Assembly (NCBI GenBank): GCA_016788805.1
Contig: JAEUSE010000018.1
Span: 1 to 9,856, forward strand
Origin: Candidatus Doudnabacteria bacterium
Lineage (GTDB): Bacteria; Patescibacteriota; Doudnabacteria; UBA920
Reading direction: 5' to 3'
Length of the DNA: 9,856 nt
The position numbers and the translations under genes are program-made. The notes under the pieces were generated by a model, which worked only from the letters and a program-made list of their open reading frames with translations, did no database searches and was not told where the DNA came from. The first letter of the stretch is position 1. Every line of letters starts with the position of its first letter. Of this stretch, positions 6,801-9,856 are shown one piece after another.

Positions 6801-7906
6801 GAAATATTATGGTTCCCTACTGGCGTAGAAGTATTTGTCTTAACAAGCAAAATATAAGTTATATCTGGCGCCGTAAAAAATGTTTCCAGAGTTGTTCCTG
6901 TATACGGCGGGTTGTTTAAATTGCAATAAAATGAATTAATGTTATTGGAATCCAAATAGCACCTGGAAAGTATATTGCCTGTTGGAGAAACCAAATTACA
7001 CTGCGTACCGGAAGGACAAATGACATTTACTTGAGTTGGCCAAGTTTTTCCTTCGTGTTTAAAACGAATTAAATAAATCCCTGAACCACCTCGTTGTACA
7101 GTTTGTGTAGGGGTTGCCCAAACGGTTAAATTTGTTTGGCAATCTTGTGCCGAACTGCACAAATCTGGCGCTCCGTTTGGAACAGAACTTCCGTCCGGAT
7201 TGGACTGCACCAAAGTACATGCGCCGCTTCTGCATTGCATATTCTGACATGGATTGCCAGGACCACCGCAAGCCGGTGCCGCTTGAGACGAGGCACTAGG
7301 CTCGTCTTGATATTCGACTCTAAAGTCGCAGCTTACATCGCTTCCGCCGGTAGGTATAGAAGCTGTCCAGCTATAATTGTTTCCAACACCTAGATTGTTA
7401 GAAGAAGGCTGAGCGCTAATTGGCACATTGTTTCCTATTCCAGGACCAGAACAAACATAAGTTGCGCGTACCGGAACCCCACTTTCCGGATTACCGGTCA
7501 AATAACCATTTACGTTAGCAACAGAAGAACAGTTACCAATACTGCAACCTCCGTCTATAAGAGTACCGGAACCAAAAGAATACGATCCCCCGGCAGTTAC
7601 AGAACCAACACTTAAATTGTTCTGGGAAACGCCTGCATACTGACTAAGCATGCCAATAAAAGTATTAGGGTTAGTAACCGGAGTTGCCGGAGCTATGCTA
7701 CTGCACGAAGAAGTGTCGGAGGGTGTACAAAGAGGAGTTCCATTAACCGTGGTGTAACCCTGAAAATTTAAAGTTAGGTCCGCTTTCGCAACACCAAAAA
7801 TACTTACAAATAAAAAGCTTGCAAAAAAGAGAGCTTTCAAACCAAAAAGCTTTCTTATTTTGGCAAAGCGAGCGTAATTAAGCCAAGCCATAGTTTTATT
7901 TCTCAT
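3836..7906 (-). CDS. Giant secreted multi-domain Ig-like surface protein
   Basis: The product has 1356 residues from the chosen ATG (7906). A basic N-terminus and hydrophobic core (ALFFASFLFVSIFGV) end at AKA|D near residue 42, a clear Sec signal peptide. In order: a serine/glycine/asparagine-rich region with paired cysteines (about 43-260); an Ig-like segment (about 265-405); a cysteine-rich segment (411-519) opening with CGNGVLDSGEVCDSG, as in the Myxococcus-type/DUF4215 repeat; an Ig-like domain with CTASGNWSGSKSTSGG (about 522-605); two BIG2-like repeats (609-776); further Ig-like domains (about 780-868, 872-976, 985-1066); a glycine-rich linker (about 1067-1078); a fibronectin type III domain (about 1079-1150); and a DUF11-like domain (about 1160-1345). 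No sortase motif or C-terminal membrane helix is seen. It is probably a surface or secreted adhesin-like protein; the ligand is unknown. An open frame continues upstream to 8176 but overlaps the next gene. Confidence 0.9.
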   Translation of the reverse strand: MRNKTMAWLNYARFAKIRKLFGLKALFFASFLFVSIFGVAKADLTLNFQGYTTVNGTPLCTPSDTSSCSSIAPATPVTNPNTFIGMLSQYAGVSQNNLSVGSVTAGGSYSFGSGTLIDGGCSIGNCSSVANVNGYLTGNPESGVPVRATYVCSGPGIGNNVPISAQPSSNNLGVGNNYSWTASIPTGGSDVSCDFRVEYQDEPSASSQAAPACGGPGNPCQNMQCRSGACTLVQSNPDGSSVPNGAPDLCSSAQDCQTNLTVWATPTQTVQRGGSGIYLIRFKHEGKTWPTQVNVICPSGTQCNLVSPTGNILSRCYLDSNNINSFYCNLNNPPYTGTTLETFFTAPDITYILLVKTNTSTPVGNHNISVQASTFSQRLIDPNDPYSGTVNDCFGTCQTSTIPLLVVQAACGNGVLDSGEVCDSGISYGTDSSGCGSGACAGTRTKTCNNTCTGYDFGSCTYTVNTCDDGNTCTGNGSCVNGTCQTGSVVSGSYCQGNACVANTASVCAPSCTSNAQCGALPPIPDLKCNGQDSLSLPSGSDCTLSWTVGGGTATSCTASGNWSGSKSTSGGSETQTNITTNKAYTITCSNVNGSNSDTVNVTISAGSCPAASVSLSSSSVTTGGSVTASAPSGWSGGSFSSANSGVASVSGSAVTGVSAGATSISGSGWTASNGATNCSLSGTGVTVSAPVSCPAGSVSLTSNNIGVGATTQANAPSGWSGGNFISSNTSKATVSGSTVTGQASGSSSITGSGWTASNGATNCSLSGATVNVSVLPPSGDIKCNGGDSCTIPASNTGVTLSWTSQNTTDCDVYADGGSGGPYPGPYLNQVNNPSQPTTNISSSVNYVLNCAGPGGSGQYDSVAITVTGTPDFSISHTPASRQVTQGGSTTFTINLTSINGFNDRVRFLSTINCPTNATCSFSPATPNLELGSAFTTMTVTTQASTPIGTNNMIVQARDDSVGFLFHTTSPVVEVVAPPAGTAPVLTLSANPTNVNAGQTTQLTWSSTGTAPVTCNSVSGSWSVVNGAASGNTTSSALNAASTFTMTCSNAYGSDTESVSVSVNVDSPGNPGGGGGSSCGQIVINWSDTSGENGYYIYRNTSNTFPGVGGRIATLGQNVVTYTDTPPTSTNYYWVSAYNNAGESAPVALGNNPLGASTCNASLSSNKDITRINSLVPSGYTTNAYALNETPPNVVYNKGDLVSFAINLSNNSVTGGEDASNIQITDRLVNLKRPSGGWNMKLGNTSLTEVNIANCSTATTAFQSLNNNQFGACGSEPNQVLYIKVATVAQGSLAVISMVGEVKEPSGYGQASSRFQNSASISYTKGVSGTTGLTSATTPLLLFNIQNVPNKVEVAP
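5579..6082 (-). repeat. Two tandem BIG2-like Ig repeats inside the large surface protein
   Basis: Repeat 1 (6082-5828, 85 residues) and repeat 2 (5827 to about 5579) both start CPA(A/G)SVSL. Both carry APSGWSGG at the same offset and the same GSGWTASNGATNCSLSG block at the end. The spacing of equivalent positions is exactly 255 bases. Confidence 0.9.
5603..5908. repeat. 51-bp identical direct repeats (5603-5653 and 5858-5908)
   Basis: Two copies of a 51-base sequence are identical at every position and lie 255 bases apart, one in each BIG2-like repeat. The rest of the two domains has diverged in sequence, so the block has been freshly duplicated, homogenised by gene conversion or held by strong selection. 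Confidence 0.9.
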
Positions 7907-7948
7907 TTTAATTTTATTTCGAGTTGAAATTATATATTTATACATAAA

Positions 7949-7978
7949 ATTATAGCATAAAATGCCTACTTTCGGCAA
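7949..7978 (-). promoter_or_regulatory. Promoter of the large surface-protein gene
   Basis: On the minus strand TTGCCG (7978-7973) is followed by an 18-bp spacer and a perfect TATAAT (7954-7949). The predicted transcription start falls at or after the ATG at 7945, so the next in-frame ATG at 7906 is the likelier start, with a leader of about 35 bases and no SD. The -35 box overlaps the U-tract of the preceding gene's terminator. Confidence 0.6.
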
Positions 7979-8012
7979 AATAAAAAACGGTGTGGATAAA
8001 ATCAACACCGTT
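7977..8012 (-). terminator. Intrinsic terminator of the small paralog gene at 8031-8702
   Basis: On the minus strand AACGGTGT (8012-8005) pairs with ACACCGTT (7993-7986). After one mismatch the stem continues for 3 bp (ATC/GAT) around a 3-base loop, and the hairpin is followed by TTTTTTATTTT. It begins 18 bases past the TAG stop of the gene. Confidence 0.85.
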
Positions 8013-8030
8013 ATGAGAACAAAGCCCAAA

Positions 8031-8702
8031 CTACTGCCTGACCGGGACAGTAACTCGGGTTGTGCCGCGAGACGAACGGACTTCAATGACCACGTCTTTC
8101 CCCACTTCCAAAGAAAGCGGGGCTTCAAAGGCCACTCGATACGGAGAAATATAACGCAAGATGGCCTGCACGCCACTTATGCTAATATTTACTCCGTCCG
8201 CCAACTGAACTCCAGCTGGTAAGAAGTATTCCGTAGTAAGGCGCTCTGTGAATGGCCCCTCGTTAGAAACCAGACTAACAATCTCACCTGGCTTTACCTC
8301 CCCAACTCGAATGGGATAGGTTCCCATGTACACGAAGTCAGGAATAACACGAGGCACCGCTTGCCGCACGCGGCCCAAAAGCCGCAACGTTGCCGACTCG
8401 CCGTTTCGGGCAGTCAGGTTTACCAGCAGCGAAAATGGCCCTGCCTTAACGGGCCGACCGCTCAATGCGCAAGTCGAGCTGTTAAGCTCAAGTCCCGCAG
8501 GCACGCCGGATGCCGCACAGAGCGAAGCCCCATCAACAAGAGGCTTGCCGTCAGAACCTGCGAAATACTGACGCAGGTCATAGGTTACGGAATGGTTTTC
8601 AACAAACCAACCCTCCCCTACATTTACCGACGGCACTACTTGACCAAACGCTGCGCAGGCCAATGCGCAGAAAAACAGAACGAGCAGCTTAATTGCGCTC
8701 AT
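8031..8702 (-). CDS. Small secreted Ig-like/TIGR03437-like protein, paralog 1 (223 aa)
   Basis: The ATG at 8702 is preceded by GGAGG at a 7-base spacing and a TTGACA-17-TACAGT promoter, so the start is well supported. MSAIKLLVLFFCALACAAFGQ is a Sec signal peptide, cleavage likely after AFG. The first mature domain (about 28-105) contains GEGWF, VDGASLC, and the line VPAGLELNSSTCALSGRPVKAG, the pattern of putative Ig/cadherin-like (He_PIG) domains. The second domain (about 113-222) contains a PGEIVSLVSNEGPFTERLT element, a GVNISISGVQAILRYISPY element and a VVIEVRSSRGTTRVTVPV ending. This resembles the TIGR03437/IPT-type beta domain. The function is unknown; binding or surface assembly is a guess from fold. 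It is richer in G+C than the core genes (37 of 60 bases in 8461-8520). Its closest relative in the window is the next gene at 8939-9649. Confidence 0.8.
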   Translation of the reverse strand: MSAIKLLVLFFCALACAAFGQVVPSVNVGEGWFVENHSVTYDLRQYFAGSDGKPLVDGASLCAASGVPAGLELNSSTCALSGRPVKAGPFSLLVNLTARNGESATLRLLGRVRQAVPRVIPDFVYMGTYPIRVGEVKPGEIVSLVSNEGPFTERLTTEYFLPAGVQLADGVNISISGVQAILRYISPYRVAFEAPLSLEVGKDVVIEVRSSRGTTRVTVPVRQ

Positions 8703-8709
8703 CGTAAGT

Positions 8710-8714
8710 CCTCC
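8710..8714 (-). promoter_or_regulatory. Strong Shine-Dalgarno site for the gene at 8702
   Basis: GGAGG on the minus strand, seven bases before the ATG at 8702. It decides the start codon. Confidence 0.8.
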
Positions 8715-8728
8715 ATAAACTTACCCTC

Positions 8729-8757
8729 ACTGTAAAATATTTTAGACCCTTTGTCAA
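8729..8757 (-). promoter_or_regulatory. Promoter of the small paralog gene at 8031-8702
   Basis: On the minus strand a perfect TTGACA (8757-8752) is followed by a 17-bp spacer and TACAGT (8734-8729), a TAnnnT-type -10 box. The predicted start is near 8722, giving a leader of about 20 bases that contains the SD. Confidence 0.7.
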
Positions 8758-8878
8758 CTGAAATTTTTAAATTTACTAATTACCAATAAGTACCAATATA
8801 TTAATTTTCGTTTAAATAAAATTATATTTCAGCCTGAGCTGTATCAGTATATTAGTAAAAATCCGTAATCATTAAACC

Positions 8879-8914
8879 AAAAAAAGCAGCGTGGAAAGAA
8901 ATCTTCCACGCTGC
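8879..8914 (-). terminator. Intrinsic terminator of the small paralog gene at 8939-9649
   Basis: On the minus strand GCAGCGTGGAA (8914-8904) and TTCCACGCTGC (8896-8886) form a perfect 11-bp stem with a 7-base loop, followed by seven T. It starts 24 bases past the stop codon. Confidence 0.92.
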
Positions 8915-8938
8915 ATACGAACCTCAAAACCCCAAAAC

Positions 8939-9649
8939 TTACTGTACGGGTGGTGCCGGAACCCGTAAGGTCACTTTCGGGTTTCCCCTAGGCGACCTAA
9001 CTTCCAGCAACACCTCTGTTCCCGGCTCGAGCGCCGGCGAAATAAAAGTTATGGTGTAGGGTGTAAGCGTCCTCAGAACGCACTTCACCCCATCGACCAA
9101 AACCTCCACTTCCCCGGCCGACACCTCACTGCCCACCATGTTGTAGAACTCCGTTAGCGTCCGCGTAAACGGACCCTGGGGAGAATACACAGTGGTTGGT
9201 AGACCCGGCATAATCGTGCCGGGTTCGAGCGGGTGAATGTGGCTCACCACGCCCGGGTCAATAGCCGGGACTGTCGGGCGCACATAGTGTGTGAGGCGCA
9301 GAAATTGGGAGAAGCCCGTCGTGGCTTTCCCAATGTAAACCAGAATGTCCATGTTTCCAGCCTCAAGCGGCCGACCGCCCAAATTACCCAGTGCGTCCAC
9401 CGCCACTCCGGCCGGAAGCCGCTTCGATACGAAGCAGACCTCCGCCCCGTCCACCTGCGCTGCCCGAGCGCCGTAGTGCCGCGCTAGCTCGGGCGAGAGC
9501 GGCAGTTTGTAGTCCTGCCCAACCAAAAACCAGCCCTGGCCGGACAAAAAGACGGTGTTCTCGAAACGCACCTGCTCAAGGGCAGGCGCAACCTCGAGAA
9601 CCTTCTCCGGGCAAACGCTCAAAAAAACCAAAAACAATGTGGGGTTCAT
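8939..9649 (-). CDS. Small probably secreted Ig-like/TIGR03437-like protein, paralog 2 (236 aa)
   Basis: The frame is open to 9727, but AAGGAGG lies just before ATG 9649 and the promoter -10 box is at 9699-9704, inside the longer frame, so 9649 is the start. The N-terminus MNPTLFLVFLSVC is short and hydrophobic; a signal peptide is probable but weaker than in the paralog. The layout matches paralog 1: GQGWF; VDGAEVC; LPAGVAVDALGNLGGRPLEAG (He_PIG-like); a PLEPG..MPG and SPQGPFTRTLTEF stretch; VDGVKCVLRTLTPYTITF; and LEVRSPRGNPKVTLRVP. Family and function are not known beyond the resemblance of these domains to Ig-like and TIGR03437/IPT-like folds. It is very rich in G+C for this window (42 of 60 bases in 9361-9420). 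It is a single-gene unit with its own promoter and terminator. Confidence 0.8.
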   Translation of the reverse strand: MNPTLFLVFLSVCPEKVLEVAPALEQVRFENTVFLSGQGWFLVGQDYKLPLSPELARHYGARAAQVDGAEVCFVSKRLPAGVAVDALGNLGGRPLEAGNMDILVYIGKATTGFSQFLRLTHYVRPTVPAIDPGVVSHIHPLEPGTIMPGLPTTVYSPQGPFTRTLTEFYNMVGSEVSAGEVEVLVDGVKCVLRTLTPYTITFISPALEPGTEVLLEVRSPRGNPKVTLRVPAPPVQ

Positions 9650-9653
9650 AGCC

Positions 9654-9660
9654 CCTCCTT
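9654..9660 (-). promoter_or_regulatory. Strong Shine-Dalgarno site for the gene at 9649
   Basis: AAGGAGG on the minus strand within a longer purine-rich run (GAAGAAGGAGGGG). It is four bases from ATG 9649, slightly close, but it is the feature that sets this start over the in-frame ATG at 9727. Confidence 0.75.
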
Positions 9661-9698
9661 CTTCCAAAATTCCAAATCGAAAAAATTCGAACCACAGT

Positions 9699-9727
9699 AT
9701 TATATCACTTTTTACTAATTTTGTCAA
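9699..9727 (-). promoter_or_regulatory. Full-consensus sigma70 promoter of the gene at 8939-9649
   Basis: On the minus strand TTGACA (9727-9722), a 17-bp spacer and TATAAT (9704-9699) match the bacterial housekeeping consensus at all twelve positions with optimal spacing. The predicted start near 9692 leaves a leader of about 43 bases. Confidence 0.85.
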
Positions 9728-9760
9728 TAGTAAAAAGCATTATTTTTTGCTTATATAAAC

Positions 9761-9793
9761 AAAAAAATCACTTCCACACATAAAGGACGTGAC
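9761..9793 (-). terminator. Intrinsic terminator of a minus-strand gene beyond the window
   Basis: On the minus strand GTCACGTCC (9793-9785) pairs with GGAAGTGAT (9775-9767), with one mismatch and one G-T pair, around a 9-base loop, followed by seven T. It lies just upstream of the promoter at 9699-9727 and must serve a gene to the right. Confidence 0.7.
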
Positions 9794-9819
9794 TTTTATT
9801 AAAACTTAAGAACCCAAAA

Positions 9820-9856
9820 TTATTTCAACACAAACACAACCTTTATATACAAAGAT
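9820..9856 (-). CDS. Possible C-terminal end of a minus-strand gene (partial)
   Basis: One minus-strand frame reads SLYIKVVFVLK and then TAA (9822-9820), 26 bases before the terminator hairpin. That spacing resembles the neighbouring units (18-32 bases). A second frame is open to a TAA at 9808-9806, so the choice is uncertain. There is too little sequence to name a product. Confidence 0.3.
   Translation of the reverse strand, partial: SLYIKVVFVLK

Noticed and set aside
7943..7945. ATG at 7945 as the start of the large surface protein
   Set aside because: It lies only three bases past the -10 box, so it would normally fall upstream of or at the transcription start. ATG 7906 still gives a full signal peptide. 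A leaderless start here remains possible.
7907..8176. N-terminal extension of the large surface protein up to 8176
   Set aside because: It would overlap the coding sequence and terminator of the small paralog gene and place the signal peptide about 110 residues into the protein. The promoter at 7949-7978 lies inside it.
8655..8702. Lipoprotein lipobox (ALAC) in paralog 1
   Set aside because: Position -3 would be alanine instead of the usual leucine, and a normal type I cleavage site (AFG before Q) follows directly.
8361..8735. 125-codon plus-strand open frame opposite paralog 1
   Set aside because: It has no SD and no domain, and it runs through the promoter and SD of the minus-strand gene, which has strong support.
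9650..9727. ATG at 9727 as the start of paralog 2
   Set aside because: The -35 and -10 boxes of a full-consensus promoter lie inside this stretch and an SD precedes the ATG at 9649.

Overview
The window most resembles a piece of a Candidatus Patescibacteria (CPR) genome, such as Parcubacteria or Microgenomates. This is inferred from three things. The core genes are AT-rich. Their starts carry no visible Shine-Dalgarno (SD) sequence. There is a very large secreted protein made of tandem Ig-like domains of the kind common in those bacteria. UGA acts as an ordinary stop. No rRNA, tRNA, CRISPR array, transposase or phage gene was seen, and no gene-free stretch exceeds about 225 bases.

Layout from left to right. 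At 1-651 (minus) is the 5' part of a DUF2207 secreted or membrane protein, cut by the window edge. At 877-1326 (plus) is a small secreted protein of unknown family with its own promoter, SD and terminator. At 1433-1873 (minus) is a gamma-glutamylcyclotransferase-like enzyme with its own promoter. At 2019-3737 (minus) is a GlcD/D-lactate-dehydrogenase-type FAD oxidoreductase. At 3738-3835 is a short spacer with two copies of a palindrome that together form a 13-bp hairpin. At 3836-7906 (minus) is a 1356-residue exported mosaic protein: cysteine-rich segment, several Ig-like domains, two near-duplicate BIG2-like repeats, one fibronectin type III domain and a DUF11-like C-terminus. At 8031-8702 and 8939-9649 (both minus) are two paralogous small proteins (Ig-like/He_PIG-type domain plus a TIGR03437/IPT-like domain), each in its own promoter-SD-gene-terminator unit. 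At 9761-9793 lies the terminator of another minus-strand gene whose body is outside the window.

The main pattern is that two kinds of gene are interleaved. The core genes (DUF2207, cyclotransferase, FAD oxidoreductase, large mosaic protein) are AT-rich with SD-less starts. The three small-protein genes are clearly richer in G+C. Each has a TTGACA -35 box, a 17-bp spacer, a purine-rich SD and a hairpin-plus-U-tract terminator, so each is a complete one-gene expression cassette. Two of the three are paralogs of a family I cannot name beyond fold-level resemblance.

Functionally, most of the coding length is for proteins that leave the cytoplasm (DUF2207, the large mosaic protein and at least two small proteins). 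The region therefore reads as a cell-surface or host-contact locus, interrupted by two cytoplasmic metabolic enzymes that look independent of it.
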